NCBI RefSeq assembly: GCF_016801025.1
Contig: NZ_CP068983.1
Span: 2,665,001-2,729,000 of the forward strand
From: Paradevosia shaoguanensis
GTDB lineage: Bacteria > Pseudomonadota > Alphaproteobacteria > Rhizobiales > Devosiaceae
DNA: 64,000 nt
Direction: 5' to 3'
Each line of letters opens with the position of its first letter. Within the stretch, counting starts at the first letter, position 1. Below are positions 1 to 7,901 of this stretch, in pieces. The translations under genes and the position numbers were made by a program. The notes beneath the pieces are model-generated. The model was not told the DNA's origin, did not search any database, and worked only from the letters and a program-made list of their open reading frames with translations.

Positions 1-860
1 CGAAGATCGCCCGCACCACCGGCGAGATTCTGCTGCACTATTCCGACAAGCCCTCCACCGACATCGTCGGCCTGGGCAAGGAAGATCCCGAACTCCTGCG
101 TATCCGCGGCGGGGAATGCGCCATGATCTTCCAGGAGCCGATGACCTCGTTCTCCCCGGTGCACACCATCGGCAACCAGCTCATCGAAACCGTGCTGCTT
201 CACCGCACACGCGACAAGCACCAGGCGCGCGACATCGCCATCGGCATGCTCCAGAAGGTCGGCATCCCGGCACCCGCCGAGACGCTGAAGAAATACCCGC
301 ATCATCTTTCGGGCGGCATGCGCCAGCGCGCCATGATCGCCATGGCGCTGGCCTCCCAGCCGCGCCTTCTGATCGCCGACGAACCCACCACGGCCCTCGA
401 CGTCACCGTCCAGGCGCAGGTCCTGCGCCTGATGCGCGACCTGCAGCGCGACCTCGGCATGGCCATCCTCTACATTTCGCATGACCTCGGCGTCATCGCG
501 CGCATGGCCGACGATGTCGCCGTCATGTACATGGGCTCGATCGTCGAACAGGCGCCCGTCCGCGACCTCTTCCGTGCGCCCAAACACCCCTATACGCGTG
601 GCCTCATGGCTTCGGTGCCCCGCATCGGCAAGCGCTCGGGCGAACCGCTGCAATCGATCGGCGGCAACGTGCCGATCCCCATCAACAAGCCCAAGGCCTG
701 CGGGTTCTTCCCGCGCTGCCCCGTCGCCATGAGCGGCATCTGCGATCGTGCCGTGCCGCCGCTGGTCGATGTCGCTGCCGGCCACAAGTCCGCCTGCTTC
801 AAGTACCCCGAAGTCCTCGCGGCTGCCGGCCTTGCCCAGGAGGCCGCTCATGTCCACTAA
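1..860 (+). CDS. Oligopeptide/dipeptide ABC transporter ATP-binding protein, DppD-like (5' partial)
   Basis: ATPase subunit of a peptide/nickel-type importer acting on the cytoplasmic face of the membrane. The reading frame is open from base 3, so the gene begins before the window; Walker A is not included. Visible are the Q-loop region ([10 protein letters not shown]), the signature LSGGMRQR, Walker B (LLIADEP), D-loop (ALDV) and the switch histidine (ISHD). The C-terminal oligo_HPY extension carries four cysteines (CGFFPRC, GIC, SAC); this spacing is typical of the family and in some members binds an iron-sulfur cluster. The gene overlaps the next ATPase gene by 11 bp. Binding protein and permeases presumably lie upstream. 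The internal ATG at 123 is not the true start. Confidence 0.93.
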   Translation, partial: KIARTTGEILLHYSDKPSTDIVGLGKEDPELLRIRGGECAMIFQEPMTSFSPVHTIGNQLIETVLLHRTRDKHQARDIAIGMLQKVGIPAPAETLKKYPHHLSGGMRQRAMIAMALASQPRLLIADEPTTALDVTVQAQVLRLMRDLQRDLGMAILYISHDLGVIARMADDVAVMYMGSIVEQAPVRDLFRAPKHPYTRGLMASVPRIGKRSGEPLQSIGGNVPIPINKPKACGFFPRCPVAMSGICDRAVPPLVDVAAGHKSACFKYPEVLAAAGLAQEAAHVH

Positions 861-1887
861 GCCGCTTCTCAAGGTCGAAGGCCTCAAGAAATACTACCCG
901 GTCGAAAGCGGGCTGACGCGCAAGGTCACCGGCTATGTCAAAGCCGTGGACGATGTGAGCTTCGAGCTGGCCCAGGGCGAGGTGCTCGGCCTCGTCGGGG
1001 AATCCGGTTGCGGCAAGACCACGCTCGGCCGCTGCATCATCCGCGCCATCGATCCCACCGCCGGTTCGGCCCGGTTCATGCCTGGCGACGATCTTTCCAT
1101 CGATCTCGCCGGTGCCGACAAGAAGACGCTCAAGTCCGTGCGGCCATACATGAACATGGTCTTCCAGGACCCGTTCTCCTCGCTCTCTCCGCGCATGACC
1201 GTGCGCGAGATCATCGGCGAGCCGTTGCGGGCGCAGAAGGTGCCGGAGCGCGAGATCGCCCAGCGCGTCGAACGCATCGCCGAGATGTGCGGGCTCAACC
1301 CCGCGCATCTGTCGCGCTATCCCAATGCCTTCTCCGGCGGCCAGCGCCAGCGCGTCTGTATCGCCCGGGCACTGGTCACCAATCCGGTATTGCTGGTTGC
1401 CGATGAGCCGGTGTCCGCGCTCGACGTCTCCATCCAGGCGCAAATTCTCAACCTGCTGCAGCGCTTGCAGCGCGAGTTGAATCTGAGCTTTATCTTTGTT
1501 GCCCATGACTTGAGCGTAGTTGAACATATCGCCGATCGCGTCGCGGTCATGTATGTCGGCAAAATCATCGAATTGGCTTCAACTGAGGACTTGTATACTC
1601 GTCCCCGGCACCCCTATACCGAGGCGCTTCTGTCGGCGGTACCCAAGCCGGATCCGGATCTAGCCGACGAAACCATAATATTGGGTGGTGAAGTCGCCAG
1701 CGCGGCCAATCCCCCGACAGGTTGCTATTTTCATCCCCGCTGTCGCTATGCGGGTGATGTTTGCAAGAGCGCTACGCCGACGCTGCGCGAGATCGGACCA
1801 GGCCATTGGGCGGCTTGCCACTTCGCCGACAGCCTGGACCTCGCGGGCGTAGTGCCCGAGCAGAACGAGGGAGAGATCGCGTCGTGA
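850..1887 (+). CDS. Oligopeptide/dipeptide ABC transporter ATP-binding protein, DppF-like
   Basis: Second ATPase of the same importer, 345 residues from ATG 850 ([12 protein letters not shown]); in-frame starts further upstream lie inside the previous gene. It has Walker A GESGCGKT, Q-loop MVFQDPFSSL, signature FSGGQRQR, Walker B LLVADEP and switch His (VAHD), followed by the C-terminal oligo_HPY cysteine motif (CYFHPRC, DVC, AAC). Base composition changes inside the gene: from about 1440 to 1760 leucine is repeatedly TTG and ATA/AAT codons appear, while the 5' part is almost all C/G-ending. Substrate cannot be deduced; the downstream aldolase and hydratase suggest a catabolic role. Confidence 0.94.
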   Translation: MSTKPLLKVEGLKKYYPVESGLTRKVTGYVKAVDDVSFELAQGEVLGLVGESGCGKTTLGRCIIRAIDPTAGSARFMPGDDLSIDLAGADKKTLKSVRPYMNMVFQDPFSSLSPRMTVREIIGEPLRAQKVPEREIAQRVERIAEMCGLNPAHLSRYPNAFSGGQRQRVCIARALVTNPVLLVADEPVSALDVSIQAQILNLLQRLQRELNLSFIFVAHDLSVVEHIADRVAVMYVGKIIELASTEDLYTRPRHPYTEALLSAVPKPDPDLADETIILGGEVASAANPPTGCYFHPRCRYAGDVCKSATPTLREIGPGHWAACHFADSLDLAGVVPEQNEGEIAS

Positions 1888-2696
1888 CGGTCACCAAAGC
1901 CAAGCCTTCCACCAACAAGAGCCTCGCCAAGGCCGTGCGGGTCCTCAAGCTCTTCAGCGCCCAGGAGCCGCGCCTCCCTCTCGCCGAGATCAGCGCCCGG
2001 CTCGATATGCCCAAGAGCACGACCCACGCCATCCTGCGCTCACTCGTCGCCGAAGGCCTCATCGAGAAGATCGGTGGCGAAGCCTATGCTCTGGGCACCG
2101 GCATCCTCGCCCTCTCGCAATCGGTCCGCGTCAACGTCGAGATCCGTGATCGCGCCGCGCCGCACGTGCGCGCTCTCGCCGACAAGGCCGGGGAATCGGT
2201 CTACTTCACCTTCCTCGAAGGCGACCGCATCCTTTACATCTATGCCGTCGAATCCTCGCGCCGCCTCATCGCCCGCACCGCCGTCGGCGATCGCATGCCG
2301 ATGCATTGCACCGGCGTCGGCAAGGCTATCCTCGCGCATTTGCCCGAGGCCGAAGTCCGCTCCATTCTCGAGCGCATGGGCATGCCGCGGGTCACGCCCA
2401 ACACCATCACCGATCTCGAGGCGCTGATCAGCGAACTCGGCGAGATCCGGGCGCGCGGCTATTCCTTCGATAACGGCGAAAACGAAACCGGCAATTACTG
2501 CGTCGGCGCGCCGGTCTTTGGCGCCGATGGACGCGTCATCGGCGGCTGCTCGATCTCGGGTACCGACCCCGAAATCATCGCCAGCCGCGCCCCCGAAATC
2601 GCCCGCATGCTCATCGCAGCCTGCCTCGATATGTCCCGCAACCTCGGCTACGTGCCGCCATCCTTTTCGCAATTGCACTCAGCGGTATTTCCATGA
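1884..2696 (+). CDS. IclR family transcriptional regulator
   Basis: 270-residue regulator starting with GTG at 1884, overlapping the upstream stop as GTGA. The N-terminal winged helix-turn-helix (about residues 12-70) contains LAEISARLDMPKSTTHAILRSL and the wing IEKIGGEAYALG. The C-terminal IclR effector domain includes MPMHCTGVGKAILAHL and SFDNGENETGNYCVGAPVF, typical of the family. It is cotranscribed with the peptide-type transporter and the two enzyme genes, so it probably controls this unit in response to a small acid, as is common for IclR proteins; the effector is unknown. Confidence 0.95.
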   Translation: MTVTKAKPSTNKSLAKAVRVLKLFSAQEPRLPLAEISARLDMPKSTTHAILRSLVAEGLIEKIGGEAYALGTGILALSQSVRVNVEIRDRAAPHVRALADKAGESVYFTFLEGDRILYIYAVESSRRLIARTAVGDRMPMHCTGVGKAILAHLPEAEVRSILERMGMPRVTPNTITDLEALISELGEIRARGYSFDNGENETGNYCVGAPVFGADGRVIGGCSISGTDPEIIASRAPEIARMLIAACLDMSRNLGYVPPSFSQLHSAVFP

Positions 2697-3574
2697 ACGA
2701 GCAAAGCACCACATCCTCCTCCCTCGGCGGCATCATCACCGCCATCCTGACGCCCGTTCGGGCGGATCTCTCGATCGATACCGAGCGCCTTGTCGCCCAT
2801 GCCCGCGATCTTCTCGCCAAGGGCGGCAGCCGCGTTTCGACCTTCGGGAGCACGGGGGAGGGCGTGGCGTTTTCGTCCCCGGAGAAACGTGAGGCCGTAG
2901 AGGCGCTCCTCGCCGCCGGCATCCGCACCGACCAGCTGCTGCCCGCTATCATGACCTCTTCGGTCGGCACCGCCGCGCAGGAGCTCGCCGATCTGGCCGA
3001 ACTCGGCTGCCGTGAAGTCCTGGTCCTGCCGCCCTTCTACTATGGCAGCCCGAGCGTGGCTGGCCTCGTCTCCTTCTACGAAGCCCTTTTCGAGCGCGCC
3101 GGCCGACCCAATGTTCGCCTCGTGCTCTACAACATCCCGGCCATGAGCGGGGTCACCATCACGCACGACCTCATCCGTGCCCTGCGCGCCGGCAAGGGCG
3201 CCCCGATTGCCGGCGTCAAGGATTCGACCGGCAATATCGAAAGCGGCCTTGCCTATGTGAAGGCGTTCCCGGACCTGGCGATCTTCACCGGCGATGATCG
3301 CGTGCTGCCCCATCTCCTCCATGCCGGCGGCGCCGGCATGATCGGCGGCCTGCCCAATCTCTATGTCGAGGATCTCGTCGCCCTCTACAGCGACCCCAAG
3401 GGGCCGAATGCCCACTCGCTCGCTGCTCTCGCGGCCGAGCGCATCGCCCGGATCGACTCGACCGGTGGCCTCGTTGCCCTCAAGTCCGAACTCGCCTCCC
3501 GCGAGAGCGATCCCGATTGGGTGCGCTGCATGCCGCCCCTCGATGGTCGCTTCCGCGCCGGAGCCGGACGTTGA
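2693..3574 (+). CDS. DapA/NanA superfamily aldolase or dehydratase
   Basis: 293-residue TIM-barrel class I lyase. The Schiff-base lysine is Lys176 in GVKDST, the catalytic tyrosine is Tyr146 in LYNIPAMSG, and the keto-acid carboxylate loop is GSTGE (52-56). The NIPAxSG motif is that of N-acetylneuraminate lyase-type and sugar-acid aldolases, and the arginine that defines dihydrodipicolinate synthase after the tyrosine is absent, so a biosynthetic lysine role is unlikely. ATGA overlap with the IclR gene and TTGA overlap with the next gene indicate strict cotranslation. Probably cleaves or dehydrates a 2-keto-3-deoxy-type acid; the exact substrate is unknown. Confidence 0.88.
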   Translation: MNEQSTTSSSLGGIITAILTPVRADLSIDTERLVAHARDLLAKGGSRVSTFGSTGEGVAFSSPEKREAVEALLAAGIRTDQLLPAIMTSSVGTAAQELADLAELGCREVLVLPPFYYGSPSVAGLVSFYEALFERAGRPNVRLVLYNIPAMSGVTITHDLIRALRAGKGAPIAGVKDSTGNIESGLAYVKAFPDLAIFTGDDRVLPHLLHAGGAGMIGGLPNLYVEDLVALYSDPKGPNAHSLAALAAERIARIDSTGGLVALKSELASRESDPDWVRCMPPLDGRFRAGAGR

Positions 3575-4290
3575 TTTCGGCCGAGGCCACGGCCGATTTT
3601 CTGGAGACGCTCTGGCGGCAAGGCCAGACCATCGATGCGCTCCCCGATGATCTGCGCCCCGCCGATACGGACGAGGCGCTGGCCGTTCAGTCAGCCTATA
3701 TCGCGCGATATCCCAGCTGCGGCTGGAAGATCGGGGCGACCCCGGATGGCGGCTGGCTGGCGGCACCCCTGCGCGGCGAACCGCTGCCTGGTGGCGCATC
3801 TCTCGCCGGCAACATGCCACCGGCCGTCGAGGTCGAAGTCGCCCTGACGCTCGGCGCATCATTGCTCGCCGACAGCATGGAAGACCAGGCAAGAGCTGCC
3901 ATTCGCAGCTTCCATCTGGCCTTCGAACTCTTCGGTTCGCGCTACAAGCAGCCCAAGGCCGTGGATGCGTCGTCCGTCCTTGCCGACAATCTCAACAATG
4001 CCGGCGTCATCGTGGGCGACGCACGTCTACCCGCGAAGGCGCAAGCCACCGAGATAGCCATCGAATTCTATCGCGATGGCGCGGATGCAGGCCGGCATCA
4101 TGCGCCATGGCCGGACGATGGCTTCGCGTCGGGCCTGATCTGGCTGGCCGATTATGCAGCCAAACGCGGCAAGCCGCTCTCGGCAGGGGACATCATCATC
4201 ACCGGCGCGAGGATCGGCCCCGTCCCGCTGCAACGCGGTGCGCGCTACGAAGCCAGGTCTTCGCTCGGCACGCTAGCCTTCGCCACCTGA
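3571..4290 (+). CDS. 2-keto-4-pentenoate hydratase-like protein (fumarylacetoacetase superfamily)
   Basis: 239 residues if translation begins at TTG 3571, which overlaps the preceding stop; upstream in-frame starts fall within the aldolase gene. Family signals are the metal-binding region PAVEVEVALTLG, the helix AFELFGSRY, the LADNLNNAGVIVGD segment and the C-terminal GDIIITGARIGPVPL. Members hydrate, decarboxylate or hydrolyse 2-keto acids in catabolic pathways. Coupling to a DapA-type aldolase suggests consecutive steps on one keto acid. The 3' end overlaps by 18 bp with the convergent lactonase gene. Confidence 0.8.
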   Translation: MISAEATADFLETLWRQGQTIDALPDDLRPADTDEALAVQSAYIARYPSCGWKIGATPDGGWLAAPLRGEPLPGGASLAGNMPPAVEVEVALTLGASLLADSMEDQARAAIRSFHLAFELFGSRYKQPKAVDASSVLADNLNNAGVIVGDARLPAKAQATEIAIEFYRDGADAGRHHAPWPDDGFASGLIWLADYAAKRGKPLSAGDIIITGARIGPVPLQRGARYEARSSLGTLAFAT

Positions 4291-5361
4291 TATCTGCCGA
4301 ATGCACGAGGGCGAACGCACGGTCAGGCGTTCGCCCGTATCCCGCACGCCATCCTCCTCGAGCGCATAGACCGCCAGGCAGTCGCCGTTCTGGTTGGTGG
4401 TAATCAGCCAGGCGCCACACGATGAGAATTCGAAGTCGCGAGGCTTCGTGCCGCCGCTGGGGATCTGGCGCCAGGGCGTAAGGCGGCCGGTTTCCGGGTC
4501 GAACGCGAAGAGCGAGATGGCGTCGGCGCCGCGATTGGAGACCCCGACCAGGCGTCCTGATGGATGCCAGCGCAAGCCTGCCGCGGTGTTTTCACCCGGG
4601 AACGGGTCGATGAGGCTGGAAATACGGTGACATTCGCTGAGCTCGCCGTCGTTCCAGCGCAGGCTGACCAGGCGAGAGGCGATTTCCTCGACCAGCACGA
4701 TGTACTGGCCGTTGCCGCTAAAGAGCGGAAGACGCGGACCGCTGCCGGCCGGGGCTTGCCAGAGGCGAGCATGCGAGAAGTCGGGGCCACGAGCCTCGTC
4801 AAAGGGATAGGCGGAAACCGTGTCGGTGCCGAGGTCCGGCACGATCAACCAATCGCCGTCGGGAGAAAAGCGGGCTGCGTGAGGGTGTGGGCCGGTCTGT
4901 CGAACGGGATGCACGCTGCTGCCGGCGTGGCGGGTGGTGATCATGCGGTCGGGCTGCAAGCGGCCCTCGGTCAGCGGCAGGGCAAACACCTCCCCGGTTC
5001 CGTAGCATGCGCCCGCGAGCCAGGAGCCCGCGGGATGAAGGTCGACATGGCACGGGATGCGGCCAGGCGTCGCGACGCGCTCCTCCAGCTCAAGTGCATC
5101 GCTCCCGACGCGTACCAGTGCGATGCTGGCGCGGTCATCGTCGGTCTCGATAGCCACGGTGATGCGGTCGGCCGAAAGCGGGCGCAGATAGGCTGGATTG
5201 GGCAGGGCGAGCTGCGCCAGGATCTCGAGCCTGCCGGTCGGGTGCAGGGAGACCAGCGAGATACCTTCGCCGATGGCACGGAACGGGCCATAGGGCTCGG
5301 TATAGCTGCCGACGACGAAACGCTGCACGTTGGAGGCCGGATTTTGTAATACAGGTATCAT
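4273..5361 (-). CDS. Lactonase-family seven-bladed beta-propeller (6-phosphogluconolactonase/YbhE-like)
   Basis: 362 residues without signal peptide. Repeating blades are visible (VDLHPAGSWLAGACYGTGEV, HAARFSPDGDWLIVPDLGTD, LRWHPSGRLVGVSNRGADAISLF, RDFEFSSCGAWLITTNQNGD), matching PF10282 lactonases that hydrolyse sugar lactones. Its ATG lies within a GntR-operator-like sequence (5353-5372) and only 11 bp after the stop of the regulator gene, so it is probably both cotranscribed and separately controlled with the neighbouring sugar-type operon. A lactonase would fit oxidation of an imported sugar to its acid. Confidence 0.85.
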   Translation of the reverse strand: MIPVLQNPASNVQRFVVGSYTEPYGPFRAIGEGISLVSLHPTGRLEILAQLALPNPAYLRPLSADRITVAIETDDDRASIALVRVGSDALELEERVATPGRIPCHVDLHPAGSWLAGACYGTGEVFALPLTEGRLQPDRMITTRHAGSSVHPVRQTGPHPHAARFSPDGDWLIVPDLGTDTVSAYPFDEARGPDFSHARLWQAPAGSGPRLPLFSGNGQYIVLVEEIASRLVSLRWNDGELSECHRISSLIDPFPGENTAAGLRWHPSGRLVGVSNRGADAISLFAFDPETGRLTPWRQIPSGGTKPRDFEFSSCGAWLITTNQNGDCLAVYALEEDGVRDTGERLTVRSPSCIRQISGGEG

Positions 5362-5372
5362 GTATCTGGTAT
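5353..5372. promoter_or_regulatory. Candidate operator of the GntR/LacI-hybrid regulator in front of the lactonase gene
   Basis: The plus-strand sequence AGGTATCAT-GT-ATCTGGTA has the same 9-bp and 8-bp flanks as the reverse complement of the operator at 6489-6515 (AGGTATCAT-N9-ATCTGGTA), with a shorter centre. It spans the lactonase start codon and reaches the end of the regulator gene. Seventeen identical bases in the same order make chance unlikely. Confidence 0.6.
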
Positions 5373-6482
5373 CTATTGTGCCGTCGAAGTGCGGGCGATC
5401 AGCGAGGGCGTGATCGACACATGCAGCGCCGGGCCGTCATAGGCGCCGGTCATGCGGTCATGCAGCAGCCGGAAGCACATGCGGCCGAGGGTTTCGGGAT
5501 AGATATGGACGCTGGTCAGCGGCGGCTCCATCGAGCGCGCAAGGAGGCTGTCGTTGACGCTCGCCACGGCCACCTGCTTGGGAATGGCGATCGAAGCGGC
5601 GCGCAGCGCCTGGACGACGCCGAGGGCGGTGACGTCGTTGCGGGCGAAGACGGCCGTAAACTCGACGCCCTCTGCCAGAAGCGCCTCGACTGCCCGTCGG
5701 CCGGCCTCTTCGGAGGCGAGGTCGGTGATGCGTACCAGTTCCTTGTGCGTGGCGATGTGGGCATTGCGCAGCGCCTGGGAATAGCCGTCGAGCAGGGAGA
5801 AACCGGGCAGGTTCGGCGCGCCCTCGACATAGGCGATACGGCGATGACCCTGCGCAAGCAGGTGCTCGACGGCGATGCGGCCGGCCGCGAGATAGTCGGC
5901 GCTGGCGCCGTCTGCCGGCAGGTCGGTCGGCCAGCGGCCCATGTAAACCAGGGGTTTTCCGGTCGCCATGTACTTGCGCGCGCCGAGCGATGAGGCTTCC
6001 ACCGAACTCGGCACGACGATGACGCCGCGCACATGCGGGTCGGCGGCAAGTTCGGTGAGCTGGTCGCTCTCGCTCTGCAGCGAATAGCCCGACTGGTTGG
6101 TCATGAGCTTGAGGCCGTGTTCGCGGGCCTCGCGCTCGATGCCATCGATCATCTCGGCATAAAGCGGGTTCGAGAAGGTCGGGATGATGAGGGACATGGT
6201 CGGCGTGCCGCTCGCGCGCACCGCCGGCCTGCCCACGACTTCCGGGGCATCGGAGACGAAGGTGCCGCTGCCGGCGCGGCGATAGACGTGCCCCTCATCG
6301 ACCAGCAACTGGATGGCGCGGCGGACCGTGGTGCGCGAAAGGTCGTGGTGCTCCATGAGCTCGCGCTCCGAGGGCAGCATTTCGCCCGCCGCATACTCGC
6401 CCGCCGCGATGGCCTCGCGGATCGTGTGGGCCAGCGCCTTGGTCTTGTCCGGGGCCCTATCGGTTGCGAGCTGCTGATTCAT
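5373..6482 (-). CDS. GntR-type regulator with LacI-like sugar-binding domain (AraR architecture)
   Basis: Hybrid repressor of about 369 residues. N-terminal winged helix typical of GntR: LPSERELMEHHDLSRTTVRRAIQLLVDEGHVYRRAGSGTFV. The rest is a periplasmic-binding-protein type I fold like LacI/AraR (MSLIIPTFSNPLYAEMIDGIEREA, HRRIAYVEGAPNLPGFSLLDGY, FAVFARND-type segment, SVNDSLLARSMEPPLTSV). I prefer ATG 6482 (MNQQLATD): the upstream ATG at 6500 lies inside a perfect palindrome. Divergent from the sugar-type transport operon, which it likely represses with a sugar as effector. Confidence 0.92.
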   Translation of the reverse strand: MNQQLATDRAPDKTKALAHTIREAIAAGEYAAGEMLPSERELMEHHDLSRTTVRRAIQLLVDEGHVYRRAGSGTFVSDAPEVVGRPAVRASGTPTMSLIIPTFSNPLYAEMIDGIEREAREHGLKLMTNQSGYSLQSESDQLTELAADPHVRGVIVVPSSVEASSLGARKYMATGKPLVYMGRWPTDLPADGASADYLAAGRIAVEHLLAQGHRRIAYVEGAPNLPGFSLLDGYSQALRNAHIATHKELVRITDLASEEAGRRAVEALLAEGVEFTAVFARNDVTALGVVQALRAASIAIPKQVAVASVNDSLLARSMEPPLTSVHIYPETLGRMCFRLLHDRMTGAYDGPALHVSITPSLIARTSTAQ

Positions 6483-6495
6483 CTTGCCGTACCAG

Positions 6496-6511
6496 ATCAT
6501 ACATGTATGAT
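6496..6511. promoter_or_regulatory. Perfect 16-bp palindromic operator between the GntR regulator and the transport operon
   Basis: ATCATACATGTATGAT is a perfect palindrome in the 72-bp gap between divergent genes. Flanking bases AGGT and CTGGTA recur around the second candidate site at 5353-5372. Position and symmetry fit autorepression plus control of the operon beginning at 6555. Confidence 0.75.
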
Positions 6512-6554
6512 ACCTATACCATGAACGGAAGGAAATCCGTCTGGAGGGAGTTAT

Positions 6555-7817
6555 ATGCTCAAAGGGCAGGGAAATATGAAAGCACTATTTGCAGCCGCTG
6601 TGTCGCTGCTGGCGCTGACCGCCGCGGCTCCGGCGCAGGAGGCCTATACCTTCAAGTATCCCAGCTGGATGTGGGAAGAGGGTGGGGTCGGTCCGTGGAA
6701 CAAGGATCGGGTGGCCGCGTTCGAGGCAGCCAACCCCAATATCAAGGTCGAGGCGACCCTGATTCCTAATACCAGTTACGAGCAGACCATCACCACGCAG
6801 ATCGCCGGCGGCGACGTGCCGGACTTCATGCCGGCCTATACCAACATGATCGCGCCGATGGTCGACGCCGGCGTGCTGGCGCCGCTCGATGATTGCATCG
6901 CCGGCAGCTCCTTCAAGGATCGCATCCTGCCGTCGGTGAGCTTTGCCGTGATCGATGGCAAGACCTATGGCCTGCCGGTCACGATGAGCCCGCAATCGCT
7001 GATCTACAACAAGAAGCTGCTCGACGAGGCGGGCGTGGGCATTCCCACGACCGTCGAGGAATTCGTGGCGGCGGCCAAGGCCGTCAAGGAGAAGACCGGG
7101 CAGTGGGGCTATGTGTTCCCCAATGATTCCAACACGCTCTTCACCTATATCGTGAGCATGCAGTGGATCATCGGCATGGGCTCGGACTGGTCCAAGCCCG
7201 ATGGCGCCATCACCGCCAACGATCCGCGCAATGTCGAGGCCGTCACGCTCATCAAGAGCTTCCTCGACGACCAGATCAGCCCCAAGGGGCTCGACGCCAA
7301 TTCGGTGCGCACGATGTTCGCCGAGGGCAAGGCCGCGTTCATGGTCGATGGGCCCTGGGTCATCAACCAGGTGGCCAACACCAATCCGGACCTGCTGCCG
7401 GAAGTGGGCTTTGAAGTCATGCCGACCCCGACCCACGCTGCCGTCACCGGCGGCGCCTTCTACGTCGTGCCGGAAGCGTCTCCGCACAAGGAGGATGCCT
7501 GCAAGCTGCTCGAAGTGATCCTCGATCCGACCGCCCAGCAGCATTACCTCGAAGACCTGCTGCAGATCCCCGGCACCAAGGTCGAGCCGAGTGCCGAGTT
7601 CCTCAAGACCCATGCCTGGGTCGGCAAGATGGCCGAGATCGCGGCCAAGTATCCGGGCGGCATCGGCTATGCGCCTCCGGGCTATGCCATCCAGGCCCCC
7701 GAGTTCCGCCAGATCGCGGCGGACAACCTGGCCCGCATCTATGCCGGCGAAGTCTCGGTGCAGCAGGGTCTCGATGATGCCCAGAAGGCGCTCGAGGACT
7801 GGTCCAAGTCGCTCTAG
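6555..7817 (+). CDS. CUT1 ABC transporter extracellular solute-binding protein (family 1)
   Basis: 420 residues with a Sec signal peptide (hydrophobic AAAVSLLALTAA, likely cleavage after APA, about residue 27). Mature part has the family 1 features: TYGLPVTMSPQSLIYNKKLLDEAG, FAEGKAAFMVDGPWVI and GGAFYVVPEASPHKEDACKLLEVI. ATG 6555 is preceded by GGAGG at good distance; ATG 6576 is an alternative. First gene of an eight-gene operon. The ligand is probably a sugar or sugar derivative, judged from family; it cannot be read from sequence. Confidence 0.93.
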   Translation: MLKGQGNMKALFAAAVSLLALTAAAPAQEAYTFKYPSWMWEEGGVGPWNKDRVAAFEAANPNIKVEATLIPNTSYEQTITTQIAGGDVPDFMPAYTNMIAPMVDAGVLAPLDDCIAGSSFKDRILPSVSFAVIDGKTYGLPVTMSPQSLIYNKKLLDEAGVGIPTTVEEFVAAAKAVKEKTGQWGYVFPNDSNTLFTYIVSMQWIIGMGSDWSKPDGAITANDPRNVEAVTLIKSFLDDQISPKGLDANSVRTMFAEGKAAFMVDGPWVINQVANTNPDLLPEVGFEVMPTPTHAAVTGGAFYVVPEASPHKEDACKLLEVILDPTAQQHYLEDLLQIPGTKVEPSAEFLKTHAWVGKMAEIAAKYPGGIGYAPPGYAIQAPEFRQIAADNLARIYAGEVSVQQGLDDAQKALEDWSKSL

Positions 7818-7824
7818 TCGCTTC

Positions 7825-7856
7825 GGCCTGCCGGGTTGATACGCGCCCGGCAGGCC
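7825..7856 (+). other. Stem-loop directly 3' of the binding-protein gene
   Basis: An 11-bp perfect GC-rich stem (GGCCTGCCGGG paired with CCCGGCAGGCC, loop of 10) begins 8 bp after the stop. There is no T-tract, so it more likely limits 3' decay or partly terminates, giving more binding protein than permease. Confidence 0.7.
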
Positions 7857-7901
7857 CGCTGTTCCAGCGCACTTTCCTGCGGTCGGGAGAAAATCTCTAA
7901 G

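Noticed and set aside
2693-3574. Dihydrodipicolinate synthase (lysine biosynthesis)
   Set aside because: Motif after the catalytic tyrosine is NIPAMSG rather than the NxPxRT of DHDPS, and the context is catabolic.
2648-3892. 414-codon minus-strand frame
   Set aside because: Antisense to the aldolase and hydratase genes, which have clear motifs; composition is that of a shadow frame in high-GC DNA.
7825-7856. Rho-independent terminator after the first binding-protein gene
   Set aside because: No T-run follows and the permease gene starts 45 bp later in the same operon; a stabilising stem-loop fits better.
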